Shown: piece by piece, positions 33,481-45,998 of the stretch
Layout of the letters: every line of letters begins with the position of its first letter
Position numbering within the stretch: position 1 is the first letter of the stretch
Assembly: GCA_013350335.1 (NCBI GenBank)
Contig: CM023541.1
Span: forward strand, 37,936,739-38,000,738
Length of the DNA: 64,000 bases
Source: Chimonanthus salicifolius
Lineage: Eukaryota; Streptophyta; Magnoliopsida; Laurales; Calycanthaceae
Direction of reading: 5' to 3'
The notes under the pieces: model-generated
Seen by the model: the letters and a program-made list of their open reading frames with translations, nothing else
Database searches by the model: none
What the model was told of the DNA's origin: nothing
Program-made: the position numbers and the translations under genes

Positions 33481-34057
33481 AACCCATTTATGTCCCTACA
33501 TTGGATCAAAGGTTGTGATAAGAAATTGACACAAACACATGCCACACGTGCTGCAGAGATCCTGGTTTGGTGGATGAGTATCTGTGGTCTTTGGCTTCTC
33601 TTTCATGAGATGATATGGGATTTGGGAATTTGGGATTAAGAAAATGGGAGGAGTGGTGGGGAATATTAGACAATGAGATGAGAGAATCATGAGATAGAGC
33701 AGATAGAAGGTTGTTATAGGCACCACTAAAAAATCCCATCATCTTTTCTTTCTTTTCTTCTATCCTTTCACCCTTTATTGCTGGCTTCGTCCTCCATCTT
33801 CCTTTCTTTAATGAGTGTGGGGCTCATCATGCGCCATACCCATGTGCTCCTGCCCCTCTCTCTGACACAGAACATTCACACTCACTAACAACAACCAGGA
33901 AACCCTTCTTCCTCCCTCAAACACCACTCATAACTCTCCCCTTCTTTCTCCTTTCCCCCCATCTCACTTCCTCAGTCATTTGGAGCTTTCGACACAGGGT
34001 ATCTGCCTCTTAATCTACTCCAATAGTTTTGTTTCTGTTTTCAATCTAATCCCATTT

Positions 34058-34115
34058 GGAGTTTTGGATTCTTGGGAATCTTAGAAGGAGCCTTGGGGAG
34101 TGGATTTTGGAGTTT

Positions 34116-34170
<55 letters not shown>

Positions 34171-34605
34171 AACCCCCATTTGTAACTCTGCCTTCAACAC
34201 TTGCTTTTGGAATCTTGGGTTCTTGGGAGTCTTGGAGCCTTGGAGAGTGGAGTCTGGATACTGTTTCTTCCACAACCCTCACACTCATTCATTTTATTTC
34301 AGTTTCCAAGCTCTCCCCAACCTTGAGTCTTGGGTTCCTCAGAGTCTTATTTGTCAAGTCAATCTTCACACCTATCTGTCCACTCAGTTTAGTTCCTACT
34401 ATGCCCATCTAATCTAGGGTCCTGGATTCCTCGGAATCTTTGAGAATTTTGGAGCCTGGAATTTGGATTCTCTCCCTCTTTTATCTCTCTTTCCCAATCT
34501 CAATTTCTCAACCCTATTACTCATCCAATCATTTCATTTTTCAACCTTAACCAGCAAAGGTCTTTATTTCCAAGGAATCTTGGAACCTGGAGCCTTTCTC
34601 TTCTC
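34058..34605 (+). repeat. Five degenerate repeats in the leader of the 34782 gene
   Basis: A phrase like GGATTCTTGGGAATCTTGG, followed in most copies by a GAGCCTNGGA phrase, recurs at about 34065, 34207, 34323, 34422 and 34570. Each is followed by a pyrimidine-rich stretch. The first copy leads into a perfect (CT)n tract at about 34119-34167. Spacing is about 100-150 bp. The block lies directly upstream of ATG 34782, probably in promoter or 5' UTR. Confidence 0.65.
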
Positions 34606-34781
34606 TGTTCTCACTACACGCCTTTACTGTCCCTTTTGTTCACCTCCCTAAAATGCTGCACATCTTTCTCCCACTTTATCAAGCCATCTCCTCAGAAAAC
34701 ATAAAACCCATTTAATAACACCCTCTCTCAATCTCTTCATAAAACACAAAACCCAGTTTGAGTCTCCCCCAATCAAATTTC

Positions 34782-35807
34782 ATGGAGAAAACTACCAGTG
34801 GAGGAAGAGAAAGCACAGACTCTTCGTCGCCGGAGTTTGAGTTTTGGATGGTGAGAAACCCATCCTTCCCCCAACCCGATCTCCACACCGCTGACCAGCT
34901 CTTCGTCAACGGCGTCCTCCTCCCCCTCCAAAACCTCCCTCACCAATCTGAACCTAAACCAGACCTGGACCCACATCCAGAACCTGATTCCAAACCTGAA
35001 CTCGAACCTGAACTGGCACCGGCACCGGCACCGGCACCTTCCAGCACCGCTCCGTCATCTTCCAAACGATGGAAAGACATTTTCAGGAAGGCGGACAAGA
35101 AGTCTGTACTCAACGCAAGCAGTGGCAATGATGAGTACAACAACAGCAGTGGAGAGAAAGAAAAAGAAATACACAAGGAGAAAGAGGCTAAGAATGACAA
35201 GAAGAATGAGAGGAAGAAGAAAGACAAGAAGGGTGTTCCCACGACGATGAACGGCTCAGATCTCAACATCAATATCTGGCCATTCTCCCGCAGCCGTTCA
35301 GCTGGGAACAGCGGTGGAGGCCGGACAAAGGCACCTATAATGCGGAAGGCCAGCTCGGCCCCTTGCTCACGGAGCAACTCCCGAGGGGAGTCCTCTAAGC
35401 CAAGGAAGTGGCCAAGCAGCCCCGGCCGTGCCGGACTCCACCTGGGTAGGAGCAGCCCTGTTTGGCAGGTCCGGCGCAGTGGTTCAGCCAACAAGAGCTC
35501 CGAGCAGCAAGCCGCAGTTCGGAGCTCAGACAAGGGTGGAGCACCGAAAGAAGGGAGCGGAGCTCGGCGTGGTACCACTGGAAACAGTGGTCACGCGAGA
35601 GTATTGAATTTGAATGTGCCTCTTTGCATTGGGTATCGGCAACATTTGAGCTGCCGCAGCGATGACCACAACCATCATGGGGCTGTCGCCGGCCGAGTCC
35701 ACAGCAGCAGCAACAACAGTGGAAGCAACAACCACCACCAAAACGACAACAATGGTAATGTTGCTTTATTTAACCTACGTACCCTCTTTTCCAAGAAAGT
35801 ATATTAA
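34782..35807 (+). CDS. Plant low-complexity protein with MAKR/BKI1-like N-terminal motif
   Basis: Single-exon frame, 341 residues from ATG 34782; the 24 bases of open frame before it lack an ATG. An N-terminal block EFEFWM ... LHTADQLFVNGVLLPL (residues 18-49) resembles the F-x-F ... AD-LF-x-G-x-LLPL motif of the plant MAKR/BKI1 group, membrane-associated kinase regulators. After it come a Pro/Glu-rich stretch with PEPDSKPELEPE and APAPAPAP, WKDIF, a Lys/Glu-rich segment (about 120-155), a Ser/Arg/Lys-rich basic region and a conserved-looking VLNLNVPLCIGYR ending before a His/Asn/Ser tail. I see no transmembrane segment. The MAKR link rests on one motif; the function is not known. Confidence 0.75.
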   Translation: MEKTTSGGRESTDSSSPEFEFWMVRNPSFPQPDLHTADQLFVNGVLLPLQNLPHQSEPKPDLDPHPEPDSKPELEPELAPAPAPAPSSTAPSSSKRWKDIFRKADKKSVLNASSGNDEYNNSSGEKEKEIHKEKEAKNDKKNERKKKDKKGVPTTMNGSDLNINIWPFSRSRSAGNSGGGRTKAPIMRKASSAPCSRSNSRGESSKPRKWPSSPGRAGLHLGRSSPVWQVRRSGSANKSSEQQAAVRSSDKGGAPKEGSGARRGTTGNSGHARVLNLNVPLCIGYRQHLSCRSDDHNHHGAVAGRVHSSSNNSGSNNHHQNDNNGNVALFNLRTLFSKKVY

Positions 35808-37640
35808 CCAAACAAATCGACCCATTTTCTTGGATTTTTCATTTTCTCCCTTTTCCTCTTCCATTTTCTCTACTTCGAAATTTTAATACACATTTCGTGT
35901 AAATTACTTGTTCTGAGAGCTACAGTTGGTTTATTATATGTCCCAGTTCTCTTCAGCCTTTTATGAGGTACTTCTATGGGTGCAATAAGTGGGAATGGAT
36001 TCAAAATTCCAATTCTTAGTAAATTGAATGTAAGTTTGTAAATGAGGCCGGTTGGGAGCAATTAATTGGGATTTGGGGGACAGAATGAGGATTTCTAAAA
36101 AGACCCTAAATGCTTTAACCTCAAATGAGTTGGAGTGATCACTGCAAACTGTCTCAGGACGCTGAAGTCTCTCCGGAAGCTGAAGTCTTCCACCACTTCG
36201 TCTCAAATGATCTCTTCGTTTGTAGAGTTGAAATTAGTGTGAATAAAGAGGCCATCTTAAAAAATAAAAAATAAAAAGAGCTCCGTGCGTAAATAAAGAG
36301 GTTTGCGCATCTTTAAAAAAAAAAGAGAGCCCCGTGCTTTTAAAGGCCGGAAATTCTTAATAAAAAAAAATGTGTTAGCTTTTTTTAATGAATTTTGGAA
36401 GCATGAGATCATCTCTAGAGTAGTCACTTGAACCAAAAGAATTAAATAGTTAGTAAACACTATTTTATTACCCTATAATCATTTTTCTTTGGGGTAAAAA
36501 AATCAGTTCGCCAATACACGGTGGATACACACTCCACACATCTATCACTCATTTTGATGCATTGTGTCCGATATGTAATATATTAACTGCATTTTTTACG
36601 CGTGATTTTTCTAGTCTCTTTTTTTTTTTCAGATCAAATAAATTTTAATCCAAATGATCTCACTTTGAGCGTATGTCTAACTTATGAATTATCTTTTTTC
36701 ATTGAGTTTGGTTGCATGCTAAAAAATCTACTCGGGTAATTTTTAGAGGAAAATGACAGGGGACAGTGTTTATAATTTTAATTAGGAGGGATACCAAATT
36801 TATCATTATAAAAAATTAATTTATCTGTCATTTTTCTATTTTTATAATGACACAGCGAATCCTATTACAGTTTCTACATCAAGCCTACTCAGATCAAAGG
36901 AACATATTTTGATGTTTTGAGAATAAAAAAATTGATTCAATTTGAAATTTGTAGTTGTTTGATGCAAGGAAATGATAAATTTAAACTATTGATTATTTAG
37001 TTTGATAGTCCTCTGAATATTGAAGCCACATATTATTATATGAATATTGTCATAGTTCGGATGCCTAACCATGTTTAATTAATTAATATAGGGTCCTTTG
37101 TTGTACTTCATTAATATTAAAAAAATCATGAAACAAATGGTCTTTTCAATCACAATTTTTAAATTTAATCTTTATTTAAGTATAAAGATTGTGATTGAAA
37201 ATTCACACCAACTATAAAGATTGTGATTGAAAGTTCAGGACCTACAACTCATTGCGGACAATAATTGTGATGGATGATTGTCATAAAAAATAAAAATAAA
37301 AAATAAAAATTATGGTGAAAATTGTTTTGGGGTGTAGATCCCCTAGTAAGGTCCTTATCTGAGATTCTTGGTACCTGGGACAAAAGTTTTGGTGGACAAG
37401 AATCATTGATTATTTTCATTATTCTTTTGAAATACCTACATTTTATATTTTATTAAATTTATTTTAATTTATTTTTTTAATTTACATGTGAGAAACTGGA
37501 TGTGTAAAATTCTCACGAATAATATCCACTGTCCTTAAGACACATCAGATGAGAGTAGGGGGATTAAATTTGTTTTAACCATTTTAATTCATCATGAAAT
37601 CATCTTTTATATCATAAATCAGTAGGCCGCCCATCCTTAC
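35808..37640. other. AT-rich intergenic, nothing recognised
   Basis: Contains A/T runs and a short direct repeat TATAAAGATTGTGATTGAAA at about 37181 and 37213. No gene, element boundary or RNA signal found. Confidence 0.5.
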
Positions 37641-37642
37641 AC

Positions 37643-38923
37643 GGGACTTTTCTGTCTGGAGACACGGGTTTTTAAAATTTCAAGTGAATAGTTTATTTTA
37701 CCCTTCATCTTCCGTATCTCTTTAAAAAACAAACATTAGCAGTGTACCTGCTTTTGAACTGAGCGGTGCACCACTCAGTATTTCACGAATAATTTTCAAA
37801 AACTCAGTGCTCAGTATTTCTTTTAAAACTTCAAAGTTATTTTTTAAGCACTGTGTATTTTTAAAATTTCTCAAATTGATATCCAGACTAATTACAATAA
37901 CCTGGTAAAAATACTTTAAGATTTCAAGGTCTTTTGACACTTCTAAATGTTTAAAACACAGTCTTTTACAAATAAGGGTATCCCTCAATTATGCTGAAAA
38001 TACACTTTCGGAAGTCCACATGACAAACTGTAAAAACCGTTGAACTCCAAATTCAAAACTGAACAAATGTGTGAAATTTGAAAATTTAAATTTTTCAAAT
38101 GATTATTTACCAAAAATAAATGAGATTTAATGCCTCAATCGGAAAAAAGTTTGAAAATATCAACTTCTCCACCTCTTTGATATTTGTACACATGGAAAAA
38201 TGTACATACAAGAAGTGGAAATTCATTAATTAATTTTTGTTTCATAGATTGTAACACTCTAACTCTGATTAGTACTTAATTATGTATTAATTAGCCATTA
38301 ATTTTGATTAGCGAATTGTTAATATGAGAGATTAACAGGTGGATTATATTTTGAGTCAAAGTTTGACTCGATCCGAGTTCGAGATATGTGAAGTTGATAT
38401 TATCCGAACTTTTCTCTGACTGAGGCATTAAAGGTCACCTATTTTTGATAAATAGTCATTTGAAAGATTTAAATTTTTAAATTTCACACATTTGTTCAGT
38501 TTTGAATTTGGAGTTCAACAGTTTTTACGGTTTGTTGTTTGGACTTCCGGAAGTGTGTTTTCAGCACAGCTGAGGGATACCCTTACTTATAAAAGCATTT
38601 TGGAGTGTTAAAAGACCTTAAAGTCTTAAAGTATTTTTACCAGGTTATTATAATTAGTCTGGATATTCAATTTGAGAAATTTTGAAAATACACAATGTTT
38701 AAAAAATAACTTGGAAATTTTAAAAGAGATAATGAGCATTGAGTTTTTGAAAATTATCAGTGAAATACTGAGCTGTGCACCGTTTGGAATTATCAGTGCA
38801 CCGCTCAGTTCAAAAATAGGTACACTGCTAACGTTTGCTTTTTAAAGAGATATGGAAGATAAAGGGTAAAATGGATTTTTCACTTGAAATTTTAAAAACC
38901 CGTGTCTCTTGACAGAAAAATCC
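37643..38923. mobile_element. Long inverted repeat (fold-back or long-TIR element)
   Basis: The left arm 37643-38167 and right arm 38390-38923 are inverted copies along their whole length with scattered differences. Paired landmarks are GAGACACGGG / CCCGTGTCTC, AACTGAGCGGTGCACC / GGTGCACAGCTCAG-like, AAGGGTATCCCTC / GAGGGATACCCTT, and ATATCAACTTC / GAAGTTGATAT. The central 222 bp is unique. No transposase or clear target duplication was seen. Long arms are known in MULE and fold-back elements. A transcript across it would fold into a near-perfect hairpin. Confidence 0.85.
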
Positions 38924-40689
38924 GGTATTAAAATGGGGGTCAAATCAGTATTATATCATCTTCAAAGAAAATACATTAGAGACCTTCATTTGAACTTTAT
39001 GATATAAAGTTGTGCATACCTTGGAAAAAGAATTGTGATTGAAATTGGAAACAAACGTTCTATAATAATATTTGAATAAAATATATTTCTTATAATTAGT
39101 ATATCTATAAGTTTATATTAATTAGAAGGATTATTGGAGTCTATGATGCATATTATAAAATAAATAAAAAATGCAATTGTTATGAGTGTCACGCCCCGAC
39201 CCGACCGGTGGGCTCGGAACGCGACTGATTTTTTTTTTTTGAAAGATAAGTAAACTAAACCACAAGCATTCTTACTGGGCCGGATCAACAGTTAGGCCCA
39301 GCGGTTACACATTAGCCCGTTAAGTGGACTCAAACATGTACCATATGCTTGCCCCATGAAAATAGACATAAAAATATCATAACATACTCAAATCAAATCT
39401 AACATTGATTAATACAAAGCATAAGAAACTTAATCATTGATTCATCATTCAAAACATTGTCTAAAAATGCAACATAACCTATTACATCAAATGGACATTA
39501 AGTACCACATCCGGTACAAAAAAAAAGACAATGGTTCCAAGAACCAACAGGGAAAGATCAGGGCATTCCTCTCCGGGGGAATCCCAAAACATTGCTTTAG
39601 CTTAATCGCCCTAAGTCTGAAAGAGAGGGTCCTCCTCCTCGGATTCATCGCCTGAAAGGTGAGTGGTGTGAGTTAACTAGCCCAGTGAAGGATAATTAAC
39701 AATGCAAATTAAGTAAATACAAAACAGGTTAGCAACAGTTCAATATCACATGCTTGATAACAATAAGCATAATCTCAAAATAATATGTCAACATCATTAA
39801 ACCACTGCCATTATTCACCGTAACGCCTGCCGACTAAACTGAGACCAATATTAAGTCCCGACACGGTCAAAATACATCTTTGCAAGTACATCTCCGGCTC
39901 TTAAACGTAGCCGATACTGACACCCTCAAGTCAGCAACTGACGACAGCATGGTCCGCCCATGGTCCAGTAGACATAAACCATCTCTCATATGGCCGATAT
40001 TGGTTCAATAGCCCAGGTACGTGGAAGCAGTCTTACATACACATACGATCAACATCGTAATACCATAATCATCACAGCACTCTTACCATAGTGCACCATG
40101 TATAGGCACATGAGTGGGTTCATCAAAATCGAAACCACTCATTGCTCAATATAACACCTGTTTACAAAATTTGCAGAGTTAAGTTCCCTCACCGTGATCG
40201 TGTGGTTTCGCGGTCTCTGTCAAACAACATACAAGTGCACAATCAATATACATATCAGATACGTACATATACGTAGTATTTGGAAATCACACGTTTTCCC
40301 ACAAAATATCCAGGGTTCATGGAAATGAGTCTCCTACTTGGTTTTTAGCCTTTTTAAATCATCCACAAGATAATAATATAATAATAAAAGGGGCTCAGTC
40401 CAAACTCATATTATCTTCTGGACATTGACAAGATCGACTTATTGAGTGAGGTCTAGATCCTCGGGTCACTTCTCGATTGTCTTCTGGATAGGACCAGAGC
40501 TGACATTTTGAGTAGGCCTCGAGGTCACCCAGTGCCCGACTATAGTGCCGGCCTGAAAGTGAATCACTCAGTTCCCGACTAATGTCGTACTGAAAGCGGA
40601 TACAATAGTATTTACACTATAAATAATAAGAGAAAGGGGTTAGTACAGTTTTAATTAACAAAAAGGGGTACTAAACATCACATCACAGA

Positions 40690-41070
40690 ATCTAACAAAA
40701 TAATATATATATTTTTTTTGAATAAAATAATAATATTTAATTATTTAATTATTTATTCATTTTTTTTTCCGATGGGAACCAACATTTAAAATCATAAGCA
40801 ACTATAATCTCAAATAAAAATATTTTTTTTTTTGAATAAAATAATAATATTTAATTATTCATTTTTTTTTTCAATGGGAACCAACATTTGAAATCATAAG
40901 CAACTATAATCTCAAATAAAAATATTTTTTTTAATAAAATAATAATATTTAATTATTTAATTATTTATTCTTTTTTTTTTTCTTTGATGGGAACTAACAT
41001 TTAAAAATATGAGCAACCATAATATCAAATAAAAATAATTTTTTTTTAATAAAATAATAATATTTTTCTT
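40690..41070. repeat. Three tandem ~125-bp AT-rich units inside the solo LTR
   Basis: Each unit has AATAAAATAATAATATTTAA, a T-run, then ATGGGAACYAACATTT, and AGCAACYATAATMTCAAATA. Copies begin near 40720, 40840 and 40935. Boundaries are blurred by the A/T runs. Confidence 0.75.
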
Positions 41071-41085
41071 CTTCTTCTTCTTCCT

Positions 41086-41114
41086 CGTTCACTGTCTGCA
41101 ACAGACAGTGAACG
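41086..41114. repeat. Perfect 13-bp hairpin
   Basis: CGTTCACTGTCTG (41086-41098) and its exact inverse (41102-41114) surround a 3-base loop, just beyond a (CTT)n tract. It lies inside the solo LTR, on the presumed transcribed side. Confidence 0.8.
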
Positions 41115-42392
41115 ACCGGTGAACAGTAAAACCGAAAATGGGAAATAGGGTATTTTCGGGACTCGGTTTTTACATCTGACCGGTCCGATGGATTCCTCCG
41201 GGAGTCCTCTTTCCATAGGGAGAGGTTTGGAGCTTTGAAACTCAGTGAACCATCCGATCTTAACACCGGAAGCTCACTGATACGAGGAACCCTAAAATTT
41301 TTCCTAAATTTTGAAATCGTTTTTCTCACTGAAAACAGAGCCAAATTCAAAATTTTTTGATTCAAAACCGATCAAAATTGAAAGGGGAATGCAGTGGTTA
41401 CCTTGGATTGAATTCCTGGGCTGAAAATCTGGATTTTTGAAAAAATTTCCTTCAAGATACTGTTACTGAAAAAAAAAACTTAAAGGCTCGGCTGCGGGTT
41501 TAACAGAGAGTAGAGAGAAGGGAGAAGAGAAGGAAATCAGTGGGAGTTTAAAACCAAAGATTGAACCAGTTTTTATAGGATTTTCGGCCGAAAAATCTGT
41601 AATGGGACGCGACGACGGATCGCCGGAAATCCGGCCGAGCAGCAGCACGCCCGCACGCCGCTGATGGTGCTACAGTAACTGCAGGTTTTTGATTTTTGCA
41701 AATCAGCCCTTCATGTTTTCTTAATTGCAGAAAAGCCCCTAGTTTTAATAAAAACCTGATTTTTAACTAAAACAATAATTTGAAAAGCTCAAAAATTTAA
41801 TCCAACCTTACAGATAGGTTGGGTTTTAAAAATCTTAATCACCATAAAAATTTCAGATTTTAACTCTTATTAAAAACCATTTATTTAAATAAAAATCATA
41901 AATTTACACTATTTATTTAAATAAAGAATTGTTAAAATAAACAATTTAGAAACATCATTTTGAGATGAAATGAAATATCTAGACCATTCTTAAAATGGTC
42001 TACCATAAAATACAAATTTCAAATTTTATTTCATTTTCAAAACCCTTTAAAATAATTAATACTCCCTTTCGGGATTTTGACGGGCGATATTTAAATATCA
42101 TTTTCTGAAAATAATTTTATTTTAAAATCAGAAATGTAAATCCTTCATTAAGGAGAACATTATTCACCAATAATATTCACATATCAACAATATTTATAAA
42201 AATATACACAACAAGTGGTAAATTACCAAAATGCCCCTCCAGCTCGACGAGCTGAATCACTGAGTTTTCGGGCTCAGATCGGGCCAAACCTGGGCTTTCC
42301 TCGAAGCCCTAACCAAAATCTCTGAGATTAACCGGTTAAACAAGATTAACGAGCTAAAACTCACCTAATCTGGGGCAGGGTATTACAATGAG

Positions 42393-43182
42393 TATTTTTT
42401 AACTGAGAATTTAATTTTAGAATAAAAACTAATACTATCTAAATTTTGTCCTATCTATCTAAAAATTAATAGTTTATCATTTATTATTTTTTAATGAAAA
42501 TATGTAATTATAAAATATGGATAAAGTTGTCTTGTTCTTTCCTTACGAGTTTGAACTTCAAAATCATTAACCCTTAGAAACTATGTTAAAAAATCTTAAA
42601 AATAAATAATAAATATTCTATTTGAATATTAAGGCAAAGCCACTAATATTAGATCGGTAGTCCCTACTTGTGGGGCACAATGCAGTGAAGTTTACTCAAA
42701 TTTCCAATGCATGACCAAATAACTTTGGCATGGATTCTGTGAAAAAGATTTTAACTATTAAATGAAATATCCGATAATTTTTTTAAAATAAATAAAATGA
42801 TTTAACCAACCACAGGCCTCTCTCATGGGACAGATATATTTATTTATACTTTTTACACCTTCTGAATGCCTAATGTGCTATGAAATCTGATCTTATATTA
42901 GGTTATAAAAATTTGAAGTTTCTATTGTTTACGTCAAAATCTTTATAAAGCGTGGTCTTGACGAGTGAGTAAAATCTCTTACTTTTTCTTATTAAAATTT
43001 TCTATCCCTACAGTGAAAAAAAGATTCTTACAAAATGCAAAATCTTTTTTTTGTGTTCTTTACTAAAGAGACCTTATTTCATGGAAGAAATAAAAATGTT
43101 CTCATTTTTCTTCTTCATTTTTATCAGAGGTTAAAAATTCATTACGGCGATATGGATCACCATTATGATCGTATCGCTGAAC
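42393..43182. other. AT-rich spacer, nothing recognised
   Basis: No gene or repeat boundary found. Confidence 0.45.
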
Positions 43183-43297
43183 CAGGGGTAAAAAATTTGG
43201 TATTGCCCTATATTTTTCTCTCTCCTCCTTTTGCTTTAAAAAAAAAGATGCTGATATCGGCCGATACGATACGTATCTTCCGATATTTGGACCCCTG
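43183..43297. mobile_element. hAT MITE, ATATCGGCCGATAT family, short copy
   Basis: 115 bp with ends CAGGGGTAAAAAATTTGG and, inverted, CAGGGGTCCAAATATCGG. Flanks are GCTGAAC on the left and GCTGATAC on the right, an 8-bp duplication with one base lost. The core ATATCGGCCGATACGATACG matches the 20141 element. Confidence 0.72.
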
Positions 43298-43309
43298 GCT
43301 GATACGCTC

Positions 43310-45455
43310 TCTCTCCTTTGATTTTTTTTTTCTCAAAAAATTCAAGAGAAATTAAAGAAAATCAAGAAAAATATGGGCTTCATTTCCATATAATTGTATC
43401 ATTATTTGACAGTCATTTAGACATCAAAATGGGGTGTCCAAGCTACGACATCGAGATTTGATCATTTCTCAAAAAAAATTTAAAAAAGGCCCAAAAAATT
43501 CTAAAAATTGGAAAATAATTTCTAGTGATTTTTTGACAAAAAATTGATGTAGTTTACTAGTACAAAATGATTATTTATAATAAAATTAGGCATATCTTAG
43601 AGGAATAGTTGTAAACATGAGAAAAAAAAAGGATTTATATTAAAATAATTTAAAATATGAAATGAATGTATAAAAATAAATACAATAAAGAATGGGCATA
43701 TAATAATGAATAATAAATGAAAATATGAATTTTATAACATTTACTACTGTAGACATCAATGTATCAGAATTGTATATCTTCAAAATTTGTATAGCGTATG
43801 AAAAAGTGTATGCCACGAAAAATAATATGGATAAGGGATGAGAGAATTTTCACCCACACATAATTCTTTGATGCAAAATCTAAATTCATATCCACTTCAT
43901 ATTGTCAAATTTGAATTTAAATTTTAATATATTCATCAAAAGAAAATTCAAATTATTCAAATAGTCAAGTTGTATCAAAAAATTCAAATCTCATAAAATA
44001 TATAATTAGTGAAAATTAAAAGAAAAAATTAGAAAAATAATCTAAGAAATACTATAATATCCATCTGACGAAGAAAAATAGTGTAAAAGGATGTACTAAA
44101 AATGCCAAAATAGAGAATAATTTTCAAATATTATGTTTATTCGAATGTTTCTTACCTTTATTTTCAAATATCTATTTACATCTCTAACTCCACATATGAA
44201 TCTGCCTAAATTGCCTACCTTGTGTTTCTTTATAGACAATATATGCCAATCAAGATAGACATTGTGCATCAAATTTCTTATTTAATTATTATCATTATCA
44301 TCAATTTTATTTTCCTATCTATTTAGAAAAATATTTATATTTTATATAATATTTTTATTAAATATATTAAAAATTAAGTATATTTTTAAAAATTCTGACC
44401 TTAGTAAACAAACATCATTGACATTTTGCTAATTGCATCCTCTGAACCGAAAACCATGATTATCTAGGCAATCTTCCTTATAAATATCTCAATTTGAGGT
44501 GAGAAAATATTTTGTTAAGTACGTTTAGGATCTCGAAAGCTTATGACTGGAATTATGGGTTCTATTGGGATTAAAAGGGGTGGATTTTAATACTTAAGTT
44601 TGAAAGAGTAAGAAAGGACATGAGTCTAGTTAAGAATATAATTTTTAATGACATAGCTAGAAAGTTTAAAATAAAAAAGTAAAAAAACTAATTATGAAGA
44701 AATGACTATTATAATGAAGGTACCCTAATTTACTTACAGGCAAAAATTGGCCCAATTCAATTAACTTACTTAATTTGAACAGATTCATTTTGATAAATGA
44801 TTCGAATCGATTCAATCCATTTAAAAGATGTTCTGAACTTAATTGAACTTGTTTATAAATGGATAAATCAGACTTGAAAATAAATGGGTAGATCAACTGA
44901 CCAAACTGACCAAATTATTGTCATGCAAATGTAACCGTAAAACGTATGTAACCATTTAAAAGGCAGTCTTAATTTGATATGTGTCTCACTATAGATATAG
45001 AGTATTCTTAACTAAGTAAATGGATAAATCCGACTTAAATTGAACTTGAAATAGATTCGACCAAACTCCACCTATTTAATAAGACTTGAAGATAGACTCA
45101 AACCCAATAATATATTGCATATTATTTAAATGTTGCATATTGATCCAAAAATCTTGCAAATGCGATTGAGGAAGTGAATAGAAAATAGGATGTCTATGGT
45201 TGCAACAACAACAATGTTGGGAGACCTAATGAATTGCTAGCTTACGAGGGAGTACCTTCTCTAGTCTAGGTGTCGATGTTGGAATCAATGTTGAGATCAA
45301 CGAAGACCAACTTTGGGTCAACCACCTATTCACATCTTTGGATTAAAAAAAAAAACTAAAGATGCATTAGTCTAAGTTTTAAAGTAATGTTGGTCAGATG
45401 ATTCTAAATCTTATAGAGGGTTCCGCCATTTTGTGAAATTTATGGTGGGAATACA
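43310..45455. other. AT-rich intergenic, nothing recognised
   Basis: Long A/T-rich stretch. The part at about 44720-45110 has degenerate phrases (ATTCGAATCGATTCAATCC, GACTTGAA) that may be a very old repeat, but no boundaries can be fixed. No genes. Confidence 0.5.
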
Positions 45456-45460
45456 ACAAT

Positions 45461-45998
45461 TGTAATACCCTATCTCAGAGGAGATCTATAGTGTGGAGGA
45501 GAAAAAGTTTCACATTATTACTTGTTTTGAAAATTCTCTGATATATAAGTGGTAGCTTTCCTCCTTCTAGCATGAGGCATTTTGAGAGCAACAGTAGGTT
45601 AGCTCACCAATTGAAAGTTGTGCGAGTCTTGTGTGAGATCGAGAGCGAACAATATCATGCTAACGGGACAAGTCGTTACAAATGGTATCAGAGAATAGTT
45701 CAACTCTCTGCCTGAGGGTGTGGGCTTGGTTGTTGTGTGTATAGAGTAGGAACGGCTCTGACATTGAAGGGGGTAGATTGTAATACCCCACTCCAGAGGG
45801 GGTCTATAGTGTGGAGGAGAAAAAGTCTCACATTATTAGTTGCTTTAAAAATTCTCTGGTATATAAGTGATAGCTTTCTTTCTTCTAACATGAGGCCTTT
45901 TGGGAGCAACAGTGGATTGACTCACCAAATGAAAGTCGTGCGGGCTCTATGTGAGACCCAGAGCGGACAATATCATGTTAGCGGGACGAGTCGTTACA
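45461..45998 (+). mobile_element. TRIM retrotransposon, complete, 538 bp
   Basis: LTRs 45461-45680 and 45779-45998 are 220 bp each, start TGTAATACCC and end GTCGTTACA. Two bases after the first LTR is a primer site matching initiator-Met tRNA (TGGTATCAGAG, 45683-45693). Just before the second LTR is a purine tract (GAAGGGGGTAGA, about 45766-45777). The internal part is 98 bp with no coding capacity. Flanks ACAAT and ATAAT match at 4 of 5 bases. This is the full TRIM architecture; it would need another element's proteins to move. Confidence 0.92.

Larger units (their letters stand above)
39187..42387 (-). mobile_element. Solo LTR of 3.2 kb with 5-bp TSD
   Basis: It starts TGTCACGCCCCGACCC and ends GGGCAGGGTATTACA, flanked by a perfect duplication ATGAG (39182-39186 and 42388-42392). 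No internal protein domains or second LTR are visible, so one very long LTR is the simplest reading. Minus orientation is suggested by a TATA-like CTATAAAAACTGG near 41575 followed downstream (minus) by a pyrimidine-rich leader-like stretch, and by the TGTAATACCC start shared with the TRIM at 45461. It contains a tandem repeat array (about 40690-41070) and a small perfect hairpin (41086-41114). Confidence 0.78.

Noticed and set aside
34940..35578. 212-codon minus-strand frame opposite the MAKR-like gene
   Set aside because: It is the antisense shadow of a repetitive, GC-rich coding region, with low-complexity content and no domain.
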